Numbered from the stretch's first letter, positions 12,501-23,042 are shown. The stretch is DNA of 64,000 nucleotides from Sorghum bicolor (GCF_000003195.3 NC_012879.2:60857671-60921670), one strand, 5' to 3'. Notes: generated from the sequence alone by a model not told the origin. A program made the numbers and translations.

Positions 12501-15500
12501 TTCTAGATTTTTATTCTGATGATCCTCAAGCCAAGGAAGCTATAGCAGTTGGTCTGATGGAAGGCACTATTATTGACCCGATTGAAAAGTGCTGTGAGTT
12601 TATTCGTAACGAAAAATGTCTGGTTGTCATCAATGATCTGAGGTCCGAACAAGACTGGGATTCCATCAAGGACACCTTCTTGTCCGACTCCGAGCATATT
12701 CAAAGCATTATCATCGTTAGTTCATTATTAATTGATAATACTTACTGTAGCCCTAAGGTGCTGCGGCTGGGTACCCAACAGGGTTTTGGAGATATTTACA
12801 AAAAGGTATGGTTAGTAATACATATTCAGCATCAAACTCGCATGTTATCCTTGTTGTCCAACATTATGAAAGACAATATGCACAGGCCCTAATTCTATAG
12901 TACTCGCAGGAATACGACTGTATATTTTATACGGAAAGAAGCCAAAAGGCACTGAGATGGAGCGAGAAATTTAAACCCGTCGGGCGTGAGATGGAGGTGA
13001 TGTTCCTTGCCTTTGACGTCGTAAATAATGGCGTGAACTCGGTATGGGGGATTGCCGGTGTTGGCAAATCATCTGTCGCCAGGACAGTTTATTACAACCA
13101 AATGCTTGATTCAGCAGGACCTAAGACATCATTGTTCGACTCATCCAGTGATACTTTATTCGAAGCATTTGGTTGGGTGGACGTCGCTCCGAGTTGTCAG
13201 TTCAATTTGACTGAATTTGCCTGGCACTTACTTCTCGATCTCTGTTCTGATGATCCTCAAGCCAAGGAAATTGCAGCAGTTAGTATGGTGGAAGAAGGCT
13301 GCCAAGTCCCAATTCGAGAGTGCTGTAAGATTCTTCAAGAAATAAGATGCCTGGTTGTCATCGATGGCCTGCACTCCACGCAAGACTGGGATTTGATCAA
13401 AGCCACCTTCTTATCCAAGCCTATTAAAAGCACTATTGTTGTCATCACCATTGAAGAAAAAGTTGCAATGCATTGTGTGGAAAATGACAAGTCCCGAGTA
13501 ACAAACATCAGACGCCTCGAAGCTGATGTGGCCCTAAGTCTCTTGGAAAAGGTGTGTTATTTACATACGGATCCATTTTTTTTTCCATGCATAGTACTCC
13601 GCAATTAAGCATTGATTGAGCAGTATTTTTAATCTCTGTTCATTTATTTATGCATGTTTGTGTTCAAAAAAATTAATTATGCATACTAACAATACATATT
13701 CAGCATCAAACTCTCATATTATCCTTGTTGTCCAACATTATGAAAGACAATGCACAGCTCACTCTGTATGCAGTCTAATTGATTCCATATGTGCCCCCAA
13801 AGATTTTGACACCCTTGCTATATGTTAAACAAAACCAAAGATCTTCATATATCCTAGTAGTTGTTTAAAATAAACCCTGCTGTTGCATTAGCTCATTATT
13901 GCATTACTTCCTCCCGAAACAAAACTTAATGCTGTATCTAAGGTGACGATTTGACTCATTGCATTAGACCATTATTAGTTCTCAGGGAAAAAATAGACTT
14001 TGCCTAAAGTGATAACCCTGGCAGTTAAACCTTGAATTTCCTATCGGTTATGAAATCAACTTTTGTCTTAAATATAACTTTCTTTCAGCTCAAGTTCAAA
14101 TTTTAATGCTCAAAGTAGATGATTTACAAATTGCATGTAGATAGCTTCGGAAGACAAGGGATTAACTTCTGAAGAGATGGCACTATTGAGAACTATTATT
14201 GTCCCCAAGTGTGGCGGGCTGCCCAAAGTAATATCTGTCGTAGGTGAAGGGTTCAGATCACGCAGATGGTGGTGGGATTATCTGAGCTACAACTTTATGG
14301 GCACACTGGAGACGGAACCAGAACTCCGGCCTCTGTTCTCTTGGATGAAGTCATACTTTGATGATTGCTCAGATTCACTCAAGCCATGTATCTTCTACCT
14401 GTCAATCTTTTCTGCAGAGAAGAACATCAGGCGGCAGCGTTTGCTGTGGCGGTGGATCGCAGAGGGTTACTGCAGGGACACTTCCGATGGTAGAACTTGT
14501 GAAGACAACTGGGAAAATTTTGTCTCTGAGCTCGTTAGCTTGAGCATAGTCCAGGAGTCAACAAGCAATAATAAGGTGTTTTATCAAATCAATGGCTTCT
14601 TCCATGAGTACATCATCTCACGGCCAATGGAAGACAACCTTGTGTTTGCATTGGAGGGGCATTGCAGCCTCAACTCGACACGTGGTGGACAGCACCTGAC
14701 CATAAGGAGCAGCTGGGACAGAAGAGACAGGATTGTGTACGAGAGCATCGATTTTTCACGGCTACGGTCCTTGACTGTTTTTGGGGAGTGGGAGTCATTC
14801 TTCATCTGTAGCAGCAAGAATGTGAATAGGATGAGACTCCTTCGGGTGCTGGATCTTGAGGACGCTCAAGGTGTGACTAATCAAGACCTTGAGCAGATTG
14901 CCAAGCTACTGACTCGACTCAAGTTTCTGTCCCTACGGGGATGTACAGAGGTTACTAGTCTGCCAAGTTCAATGGGTGGTCTGAGGCAGCTGCAGACCCT
15001 GGATATCAGACACACTTCCATAGCAACATTCCCACCAGTTATCACCAAGCTACAGAAGCTACGGTACATTCGTGCTGGCACAACTGAAGTATGGGACTGC
15101 GAAGATCTCCTGCCAGCCGCAGACGGTGAGGACAGGGCATCATCGTCATCATCAGCAACACCAGCAGAAGGCAACAACAGGCCACGTACTTTGGTATCCA
15201 GCTTCTTGTCCAAGTTTATCAGACGTGGCGATGGACCTGCTGCAGCTGGTGTTACCTTTCCTGCAGATATTGGAAATCTGTCTGTCTTGCATACTCTTGG
15301 CGTTGTCAAGGTCAGTCATGCTCAATGTGGTAGTAAGGCCATATTCCAGGAGCTCAAGAAGCTTACGCAATTGCGCAAGCTCGGCGTGTCTGGCGTCAAC
15401 AAGGGAAACATCAAGGAGTTGTGTTGTGCCATTTCTGGTCATGTCCATCTCAAATCTCTGTCAGTGGAGCTCGACAAGGATTATGGCAACATGGATGACA

Positions 15501-15982
15501 TCAACCAGCTAGTCTGGATCAGGATCGGGCAGCTTGGCTTTAGGCGAAAGCTCAAGCTTGATATGACTATAGCAAAGCCAGAGGAGTTTCCAAACCCTAG
15601 TCATCAAGATGCAGATGCAGATACGATATTTTTCATACATCATCTTCGGATCAGGCCGATCCAAGGCGGTGACCTCCACATTGGCCGCAGCTGGAGAGAC
15701 ACCCAGGTTGTGGAGATTCAGTGCAGCTCCGTATTGTTACATATAAAGTTTGATGATCTGGGCCTTTTTGAGTGGAGAGTTGGGTTGCTCAAGGTCCACT
15801 TCTCCGGGGGATCACAGTCATCCTTGCACATTTCTGGGCTAAGTAATCTGGACAATCTCAACGAATTGTGGCTCAAGGGACACACCGACGCGCACAGGCA
15901 ATACATGCAGCAACAAATTGACCACATGGAGCTGCGGCGGCCGGACCAGAAGAGACCGGTGTTGAAGTTTTTCCTGTCCTGA
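6502..15982 (+). CDS. CC-NB-LRR resistance-like gene with tandem NB-like exons
   Basis: Predicted intracellular immune receptor. Exons: 6502-7706, 11400-12101, 12206-12805, 12910-13551 and 14141-15982; introns 2-4 are phase 0 as read. ATG 6502 gives the usual Rx-N start MAEFALGLTKTAVEGTLS; an in-frame ATG lies at 6460. Exon 1 encodes the coiled coil, with an EDVID-like FDVEDCVEF, and a first NB-like block whose P-loop is replaced by a Gly-rich run. Exons 2-4 each repeat an NB-like block: WVDVP, LLLDFYSDD-type segment, CLVVI walker-B-like strand, and DWD. Only exon 4 has a normal P-loop (GIAGVGKSS). Exon 5 carries a GLPKVIS motif, winged helix (LKPCIFYLSIF), a degenerate MHD position and about 400 residues of leucine-rich repeats. 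Exon 1 needs a one-base shift near 6955-7000 to stay open. It may be functional, mis-sequenced or a pseudogene. Confidence 0.8.
6955..7002 (+). other. Probable frameshift in exon 1 of the NLR gene
   Basis: The coiled-coil frame runs to a TGA at about 7003-7005, while the NB-like frame is open from before ATG 7002 to 7706. The switch falls in or just after a CCG/ACG trinucleotide run (about 6940-6970), a slippage-prone place. No intron of plausible size with GT-AG borders joins the two frames. Exon 1 from ATG to donor is 1205 bp, one base short of a multiple of three. Confidence 0.65.
8110..9340. mobile_element. Stowaway-like element split by another insertion
   Basis: The left terminus TATTCCCTCTGTCCCAAAATAAGT (about 8110-8133) is matched in inverted form by CTTATTCTGGGATGGAAAAAATA at about 9318-9340. 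The roughly 75 bp and 150 bp of Stowaway sequence at the two sides are separated by the foldback element at about 8186-9182. Confidence 0.65.
8186..9182. mobile_element. Long foldback (inverted-repeat) element
   Basis: The two halves form a long imperfect inverted repeat centred near 8684. GTCTATATAACCCC on the left pairs with GGGGTACGTAGAC on the right. The block around 8571-8603 pairs with 8766-8803, and CGGTTTTGGATGGTG near 8300 pairs with CACCATCCAAAACCAC near 9040. A near-repeat of TTATxAAAAAAGT flanks it (8181-8193 and 9177-9190), suggesting a target duplication whose exact length is uncertain. No coding capacity. Confidence 0.7.
9754..9994. mobile_element. Tourist-like MITE (GGCCTTGTTTAG family)
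   Basis: Terminal repeats GGCCTTGTTTAGTTCC and AAGTAAACAAGGCC, flanked by TAT on both sides (9751-9753 and 9995-9997). It carries the internal family signature in reverse order (CACGGTAGCACTTTTG near the left end; GATTCGATGTGACAG near the right end), so it sits opposite to the copy at 4887-5129. Nested in the LINE-like element. Confidence 0.85.
10015..10348. mobile_element. Tourist-like MITE, diverged
   Basis: The right end CATCTAAACAGGGCC and internal signatures (TCGAATCTTTGGACACATGCAT, AGTGCTACTGTAACCC) place it with the same Tourist-like group. The left end GGGGCCCCCCACCC is modified. CTA flanks both sides. It may be a composite, since signature motifs occur in both orientations. Confidence 0.6.
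11400..12101 (+). other. NLR exon 2: NB-like module B
   Basis: This 702-bp exon, phase 0 at both ends, encodes ISVWGPDDDDKSN in place of a P-loop. It contains a short internal duplication (EFERHSWGDM then EFERHSWVDV), followed by FDFKVFAQRLFLNFYSDD, CLIVINGL (Walker-B-like strand, second Asp replaced by Gly), DDWDQIE and a beta-strand IIVIT. It matches exons 3 and 4 of the same gene block for block. Confidence 0.75.
12206..12805 (+). other. NLR exon 3: NB-like module C
   Basis: This 600-bp exon has phase-0 borders. It begins with GRLFYDRRKDALEWTDKFK, related to the start of exon 4 (FYTERSQKALRWSEKFK). There is no recognisable P-loop. Then follow WRSWVDVPRKPFDL, WRLLLDFYSDDPQAKE, KCCEFI, CLVVINDL, EQDWDSIKDTFLS and IIIVSS. 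It cannot bind nucleotide in the usual way by itself, because the phosphate-binding lysine loop is absent. Confidence 0.75.
12910..13551 (+). other. NLR exon 4: NB-like module D with intact P-loop
   Basis: This 642-bp exon has phase-0 borders. It carries NSVWGIAGVGKSSVART, the only normal Walker A motif in the gene, then WVDVAPSCQFNLTEFAWHLLLDLCSDD, RECCKIL, CLVVIDGL, TQDWDLIKATFLS, IVVIT and an ARC-type RRLEADVALSLLEK that leads into the winged-helix exon. If the protein switches nucleotide state, this module is the best candidate for the site. Confidence 0.78.
13552..14140 (+). other. NLR intron 4 with duplicated intron-3 segment
   Basis: A 589-bp intron. Its segment 13691-13760 is nearly identical to 12817-12890 of intron 3; the shared core includes CATATTCAGCATCAAACTC and TTATCCTTGTTGTCCAACA. 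The offset is about 874 bp, close to one exon plus intron. This is what remains of a tandem duplication of an exon 3/4-type unit. Confidence 0.8.
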
Positions 15983-16229
15983 TAAATCAATAAATAACTG
16001 AACCAATTCTGTCAAACCAACAACTTGTACAAGAAGCTTTCTGCTTGCTGCTTCTTTCTTCATAAAAAATAGTGTTATTAGTTTTCGTTCCGCGATCAGA
16101 CGCTTTAGTAACATTGTAGTATTATATTTGGTTCCCTGACTACAAGTGCTGCATATGATGATGTTTCACCACCGCCTTGCCTTGTTAAGCCAGATGGTGT
16201 GACTAGAAATCTTTCACCTCCTTCTCAAC
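15983..16229. other. NLR 3' flank
   Basis: Immediate downstream sequence of the resistance-type gene. AATAAATAA at about 15986-15995 is a plausible poly(A) signal. Nothing else recognised. Confidence 0.35.
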
Positions 16230-16610
16230 TCATTCATGCACTGTGCTTCTACTCCAGCAGTACCCTCTTGGAAGTTGGAACTCATCTGGGGCACCAAAGA
16301 GAGGGAGCAACTACTCAGCACAAACCTTCTTTGGCACTGGTGGTGTGTTAGACAAGGTGAACGCAGGAGAAAACCAGAGGAAATTGCTTTTGTCGATCAA
16401 ACACGGACTGATGAGTTTATGAAAAACCGTATTTCTGCCCCCAAGATTGTAATAAAGTAGCTCATGCCCTAGCAGGAACTGGTTGTAATTGTGCTGAAAA
16501 TTCTGCTCTGATGTGGGATAGCACGCCAGGAGTCAACAAGGACTGGTGGCGAGCGATTCTGTTGTATCTATGGTCTAATGGAATTCGGAATCTAATCTAA
16601 GCTAAAAAAC
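16230..16610 (+). mobile_element. LINE RNase-H-like remnant
   Basis: A short plus-strand stretch reads CNKVAHALAGTGCNC followed by ALMWDSTPGV (16456-16530). This resembles the C-terminal end of the RNase H domain of plant LINEs. Frames upstream are broken by shifts. No clear target duplication was found, and the 3' end has only a short A/C-rich tail. Borders are approximate. Confidence 0.5.
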
Positions 16611-17099
16611 ACACACACAATAGCACACCCAGGCGTGGGGTTAATGCGGCCCCCCGCACCCAAGTTTGCTCTGAATGACCAAACCAGTGTTCAATACCAA
16701 ACTGATCGTACAGACACAGTGTAACTCGTCCAAAAAAGCAGACAGCATTACCAAGTTCATTCATAAATCAGTTTCCATTAGGAATTAATAACTTTGAACA
16801 GGAGAGTTCAACAAAATCTGGTTTCCTTATACAACAACATAACAGGCCAGAGATCGGCATCCCTGCACAATAATATCTGTCCAGTCTACACTAGGTAACA
16901 GCAACAAGCTTGCAGAATCTTACATTGCGCTGCAAGCATGAAAAATAATGTTACACATACACTTGCCAATCTCGGTACCTCTTTTGCAGGCAAAAAATGG
17001 CAGGCACACTGGAACAGGGGCTGTGTGCCACTTGAGTCTCTACTGTTCAAGATCAATCAATCTTCAGTCAAATTAGCTGTAGACAAATATCTGGTTGGG
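16611..17099. other. Region between LINE remnant and RVE gene
   Basis: This likely contains the 3' UTR of the minus-strand REVEILLE-like gene (stop codon at 17100-17102). No separate gene or repeat was recognised. Confidence 0.4.
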
Positions 17100-19591
17100 T
17101 TATTCGACTTTACATCTTTTGTATGGCATGAATCCCCTTATCGGTTGGTCTCTGCTGCCGCTGCTCGGCTTCACTCTTACGAAGGCCGAATTCACGCTGG
17201 GTTTCAGCTCAACACTTGGACCTGACTCAACTGGCCCAAGTGACTCCTTGACAACTTTGCAGTTGGTAGGGGTGGTTGTATGAGCATTGCCCACGCAATC
17301 TGAACTAGATTCAACTGATGGGCTTTTGCTGGTATCACTCTCACTGGCACCTTCGTTATGCAGCCCTGTACCAAACCCTCTTGGATGGTTGGCCGGGAAA
17401 CCATAGTAAGGCCACCATATATGAAGAGGGGAAATCCTAGCATCCCCCGACTCATACATATGAACAGGGAAAGATTGGAATGGAAGAATCCATCCATTAT
17501 GGGAAGGGTATGCTGCCACACCTCCGACTGCTGCAACACCTCCGACCAAGGATGCTTGCAGCATTTCTTGTGTAGAAGAATGAGAGTCTTTCTCTCCAGC
17601 TCCAGCTGCCCCATCCGAGGAACAAACTTTCTTTGGGTCTGGGATGATAACTGTCTTCCCAAAAAGCTTCAAACTGGTTTCTTGGACTCGTGATGAATCT
17701 TCTTCAGACAACTCACCGTCACTGTTGTCCTGCTTTAATTCCTGTAATCAAAACATACCAGACCACATAAGCAAACATGCTCACTTGTCAGATTAGCCCA
17801 TTTGAAAAGATTATCAATGTGATAAATGTCCTCTTTACCTGACGGCATTGATCATCTTCTATTTGCTGAGTGGGTATAGTTTCCTCCCCATTCACTACCT
17901 CAGCGACATTATCCCCCTCATCCGATGACGCAGGGGATGTACACCCCGTTGACGGGTTTGATACTGATGATCCAAAAGCATCTGATTGCATTGCAGATAA
18001 CACCGACACAGGCGAACCATTCTCTTGATCAGAACCAGATGATGATGAAATAGGAGCATTCTTCGGTTCGCCAATTGGACGATTTGCAATGGTGGAGTCA
18101 GCACACTTGCGAGGGTATGGGTGCAGTGGTTTTCTCTTTGGCCTAGGGGGTGGGATCTCAATTGCATTACTTGCCCCAGGTTCACGCACCACCTGCACAG
18201 TTAGCAACTTAGCATGAGAAATAGGAGAGAGGAATCAGTAGTTCAGAGTTAGCTGCTAGAAAATCTCACTGTACAAGCACATGTAAATGGTATACTAATT
18301 AAACAAGGGCACATGAGGGTTAAGCACCTTGGAGAAAAACTTCTGAGCATGGCTCCGAATCTGGACAGCAGTCTTTGTGCCAATGTGTTCTAATAAATGA
18401 CAGTTCGGACAAATCAGAAAATTATAATCACCAATGGGCTATAATGTTAAGGTCACATATGAAGTCTGCACGCACCTTGTATCTGGCGCCAAGACCGACC
18501 ATAAAGCTTCAGTGCCTCCAGGAACTTCCCATGCTCTTCTTCTGTCCACTTCTCTCGCTGTTTCGTGATCGTGTAAGGCTTCCGAGCCTATTTGAATCAA
18601 GGCAGGTGTTCATCAGGCATGGTGAATTGGTGACAGTGCTATAGGATAGCCCGCGCTCACACAGAAAAGAACCAACTAGCATTTGCATACTGATGTGAAA
18701 AGTGGGACAAGAAATGGGTACCTTGACAGGGTACCCATCCGTCCCCTCCTTGGGTTGCATTGCATCATCCACCAGGGGAGATTGGACAGCATCCGGCGGC
18801 AGCCTTTTGTCAATTGGCAAACCACCTCTTTCCTACAGGGAACAACAGGAAACAAATATTAGTGCTTGTCTTACAACAAGTCAAAGTCACGCTAGATTTT
18901 ACCATGCAAAAACGTCCAGATTTGAGTGCTTCTGATCCCTCAAATGACACCGACTTAAGAGTTGAGACATGTAAAAGAGGTGGTAAACTGGTAACAATAG
19001 GATAGGATAGGATGGGTCATGGGTGGGAAACTGTTGAAGCTAGACTTGTCTATTGGTTTATAATGACTCACTGATGGATTAAATGGAAGATAAGTTACCA
19101 TAGTAAAAAAGGGAAATGGGTACAACAAACTACCATAAGTGGTAAACACCCATTATTATTATTTTTCCGAATTAGGCACCTATACCTGTGTGCCAGATAT
19201 CTTTAATCAATGTAGTATGCTAGTATTGGCCATCTCGTTCTAGAACCCTCTACGGATACCATGATTGGCGTGGAACCCAAACCCGAAGGAGAAGCATCTA
19301 GAAACAGCACATTTTTTTAAGAGGGCGATAAAATACTGACATTAAAAAACAATTTTTTTTTTCCAAAAATCCACATGGGAAACATTTATTTAGAAAGGAA
19401 ATCTGAAACCCAATCGCCCCCCTCCCAAAAAAAAGCACCGCTCCTATTTGTTCATTCACCACGCTGAAAAAAAAAAGGAAAGGAGATTTACACACAGTTC
19501 TAGCGAAGTTGCCAACACCGACAGGAAAGAATCAGGCCAAGTGGGGGAAAGGCAGAAAGATGTTCACCTGGACCTGCGCCATGGACGCCAT
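17100..19591 (-). CDS. REVEILLE-type single-MYB transcription factor
   Basis: Nuclear DNA-binding protein of the LHY/CCA1-like (REVEILLE) family, whose members bind evening-element-type sites and link the circadian clock to auxin, light and growth. Six minus-strand exons join in frame: 19568-19591, 18722-18832, 18476-18587, 18328-18389, 17839-18192 and 17100-17741. They total 1305 bp, or 434 residues, and the start is the ATG at 19589-19591. The MYB repeat (residues about 46-103) reads [19 protein letters not shown], then [11 protein letters not shown], then [20 protein letters not shown], with the SHAQK-F motif. It is followed by the proline-rich block [19 protein letters not shown] typical of this family, an acidic Ser-rich middle, and a C-terminal GFMPYKRC like that of RVE1/RVE2/RVE7. 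That motif favours the RVE1/2/7 group over LHY. No breaks are seen. Which orthologue it is cannot be fixed by eye. Confidence 0.9.
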
Positions 19592-20222
19592 GAGGCGGGC
19601 CCGGAGCTCAAATCTCCGGTTACCCTTGCTTCCCCTTGGCAGGCTCGTGCGCACGGAGGAGAGCCCAGCGCGGGCGCAACAGAAACCGGAGGTCGAGGTC
19701 GTGGAAATTCGCGGCCGGGATCGCCAAGGAGGCACTAAAAATCGCCTCTTGGCCAGCCAGAAAACAAACTCAGCAGGAAAAGGGGGAGAAATGGAAAAGT
19801 CGGCCGGCGCAGGGAGGAAGACGCGGCGGAGAGGAACCGGAGGAGCCTCACCAGCAAGGAAAGCGGAAGGAAATGGGAACGGAAATGGCGAGAGAGAGAG
19901 AGAGAGAGAGGGGAGGAATGGAATGAGATTTTTGGGTGGGGGCGGGACAGGGGAGGGGAGGGGAGGGGAGGGGAGGGGAGGCGGGCCACGTCGGGCGCGG
20001 GACCCACTTGTCAGGACCGGAATTTTCCAGAAGGCCCAGGGATCTAGTGGCTGGGGAGGCTCCAGGAGGGGAAGGGCCCACCTCGGCTCTCTCCGGATAT
20101 TTTCCGCTCTGGCCCCCTCCGTGGGTCCCTTCTTCCCATATCCGGACTTCCGGAGGGTGGTTGGTTATCTCATTCTCACCTCTTCTTCTTCTTCTAATAA
20201 TAGTAATACGGTTTATTAGCAT
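19592..20222 (-). promoter_or_regulatory. 5' UTR/promoter of the RVE gene with purine-rich repeats
   Basis: On the plus strand there is a (GA)n run at about 19890-19911 and a GGGGA array at about 19950-19980. As read from the gene these are CT and C-rich tracts 300-390 bp upstream of the ATG, in the likely leader or core promoter. CT-rich leaders are common in grass genes. The transcription start was not determined. Open frames on both strands here reflect high GC and low complexity. Confidence 0.5.
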
Positions 20223-22137
20223 GAGAAATTACAGCGAAATTAATTAATCCATTTCCTTAAAAAATGCAACACAGTGGTGATTTACTACCGAAAAATTTAA
20301 AATAAATTTCTTCAGATCAAATCAGTATAAATATAGACATTCTATATATATATATATATAGGAGTACATTATAATATTTTTTTGGATAAACCTTACCCAA
20401 GTTATTATTATCATTATTAGACAAGGAAAAAAAAAGAAACAAAGCACGAGTGAGTGAGTGGCCCTTCCCGCTTGTCCAGCCACGTTCCTACTTGTGGCCA
20501 CAAGAAATTCTCTCAAGAGCATTTTATATTTGCATTTCTACTAGTCTTCTTAGGGGAAAAAATACAATAGTACGTGTGCAGAGAATGGAATGGAAAAGAA
20601 AAAGCGAATATCCGTGGCGGCAAAAGCGTGGCCACAAGTATCTCCGTCCGCCTTTTTCGCGGCCACGTCACGCCACCGGTCGACACGTGTCCACCCCGCC
20701 ACCCAATCAATCGGCCAGAAAGATCTGCGCGGGAGGGGCGGCGGGGCCCACACCACACCACACCACACCACCCACCTTGACCTTGTGTTACGTTACGCTG
20801 CCAAAGCATCCCTGGCCACATGTTGTTTTCCCCCACCCCTCTTTTGTGCCTTTTTTTTCTTTTTCTTTTTATTACTCCATACTACTGGTAGTAGTACTAG
20901 CAAGCAAGCCTGTCTGGCTGTCTCTCTTTTCTTTACTAGCTTTCAGAGTGATGTGAGCTAATCTCCATTAATAATTAGCCCATTTATCAAATGGAGCTGC
21001 CATCCACTGTAGCATAGCAAACTCTTCGTTCCCTTTAATTCTTCTTTTTTCACTCAAGCCATATGAATATATTTTTTTTTCTTCAAAACCAAATCAGGCA
21101 AGAGAGTGATTAATTATTAGGTATAATAGTTGATTTATTTGAGATGCGAGAAGTAGATAAATCTGGACTGGACCATATAATATAACTGAGCAATAACGAC
21201 TTCAATGGGTCAAGCAACAATACAACTAAAGCCATACAGATATATATATATATATATATATATGCTTATTAGAGATAATGATGTGTGCCATTCTAGTAAA
21301 GGTCTATTGGAATGGGTGACAACTGATTCTTGTGAAATTCTTTCGTGATTTCGGCAAAGTCTGTTCACTTGACCTTATCAGTCAGCAATATTTTTCTCTC
21401 ACAACAATCAGCGAACAATATTTTCTAGTACCATTCCTTATCAACCAAATGAAAAGAAACATTGTGCAAACTGACCTTAATGCAACCAAAATCTGACTAG
21501 AATTGCAGTGTCCGATTTATCAGCTGCTCGGGATATCTTGGACCATTTATCCGAAACATGTACTACTATGCATGATAGCCACCTCGCTCGTGACGCACTT
21601 GCACCAGAGATTTTGCTGACAAATTTGTGGACGCAAGCACGACAGGTTGCAAACCGCAGTTCACATAAACAGGAAAAAAAAAACTCCATCCTGTCTGGAA
21701 GTTTTTGACGTACACAAAAAACAAGAAAATGAGTGTACATAGAGTGTGGTCCATTAGTCCAGGGGATAATCAAGAATATCCAACCCCACACCGGAGGATT
21801 GGTTTCAAAGGCACACACACGTATACACGTCACTAGGCTTGGTAGGTGCATGATCCAGCTATATTTAAATAAAAGCGTTGTTCAGTTCAGTTTGAGATTT
21901 TACTATCCTAGAATCCTATTGGGAACGAACATGCAGAACCCAAGTTTTATTACTATACAATAATAATTTTTATTATACATTTAGATATTGTGTGTCTGTC
22001 TAAATACATAATAAAAATAATATATCTAGAAAAGTTAAAAAAAAATATCTTACTATTTTAGAATGCAGGGAGGATATAGGTGGCGCACACATTAATTTAC
22101 TAGTTACTATGTTGGCAAAATATTTAGTATAAATCAC
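20223..22137. other. A/T-rich intergenic DNA
   Basis: Apart from the G-box and two short TA repeats (about 20345-20360 and 21239-21263), no gene or assignable element was seen. The short ORFs are not family-like. Confidence 0.45.
20684..20689. promoter_or_regulatory. G-box (CACGTG) upstream of the RVE gene
   Basis: A palindromic CACGTG inside ACACGTGT lies about 1.1 kb upstream of the RVE start codon. Another ACGT core (CCACGTCA) sits 20 bp away. G-boxes are bound by PIF/bZIP factors in light- and clock-regulated genes. Function here is inferred from motif and position only. Confidence 0.3.
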
Positions 22138-22519
22138 ATCTTCGGTGCAATCCATGAAAACCCCATTAAAAACATACTTAGGAGTTTTCAAAAAAAAATT
22201 GAAACTATGCACATCAATAGTGCATCTCTAGATGTTCATTGTCACAAAATTTGAGATTCAAACTCGCATTACCAAAATTCATATAAAAATAGCAAATTTT
22301 ATTTGCATGCTAGAGGACAAAATTCCATGATTTTTATCCTCTAGTGCAATATGCAAATAAAATTTATTATTTTCATATAAATTTTTGCTAAATGAGTTTG
22401 AATCTCAAATTTTATAACAATGCTCGTCTACAGATGCACTATTGGTATGCATAGTTTTATTTTTTTAAAACACTTAAGTATGCTTTTGCAAAGCGTTTTT
22501 ACTATTGCACCGGAGATAT
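22138..22519. mobile_element. Foldback MITE
   Basis: The two halves pair over most of their length. ATCTTCGGTGCAAT at the left matches inverted ATTGCACCGGAGAT at the right. The blocks AAACTATGCACATCAATAGTGCAT and ATGCACTATTGGTATGCATAGTTT also pair, as do the inner arms (AATCTCAAATTTTATAACAATG and CATTGTCACAAAATTTGAGATT). Non-coding; family not determined. Confidence 0.75.
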
Positions 22520-22520
22520 A

Positions 22521-22825
22521 GGGTTCCTTTGGTTGGGCTTTTGAACCTGCTTTTGCTTTTGTAAAAGCCAAAAGCCAACCAAAGGGTCCAAAAGCCACAA
22601 GTGCTTTTGCCCAAAAGCAGCTTTTCTCGTAGTACAAATCCAAAAGCACCTCACCTCCTGCTTTCACTGACTTTTGGGATCCGTTCAGTTTTTTTTTCCA
22701 AAAAGCCACGAGTGACCAACCAAATGACTTTTGGGTTTCTCAAAGCCCACATCCCACAGCAGCTTTTCAAAAGCTCAAAGCTCACAGTAGCTTTTTCAAA
22801 AGTCACAGCCCAACCAAACACACCC
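22521..22825. mobile_element. Tourist/Harbinger-like MITE
   Basis: Terminal repeats GGGTTCCTTTGGTTGGGCT and AGCCCAACCAAACACACCC are flanked by ATA on both sides (22518-22520 and 22826-22828). The interior is rich in AAAAGC/GCTTTT and is non-coding. It lies directly beside the foldback element ending at 22519. Confidence 0.8.
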
Positions 22826-23042
22826 ATAGTTTGCACTGAATATTTTACCTACTATGTCAAACTTGTTTTTCCCCATGCCACCCACTAGATGGCAGACACG
22901 ACAAGGTGAATTGTGCTATTTTTTGGGTTTTCTTATGTTGGGTCAGGTTTACTCTAGGTTCTAGATCAAAAAGTGATGTATGGATCCTTTTTAGCAGCTT
23001 AGAATGGCTAGAATGGTCTATAAATAGATCTAGCGACACATA

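Noticed and set aside
19509..20219. 236-codon plus-strand frame across the RVE leader
   Set aside because: Built from GA, GGGGA and CGG low-complexity DNA antisense to the RVE first exon; no domain.
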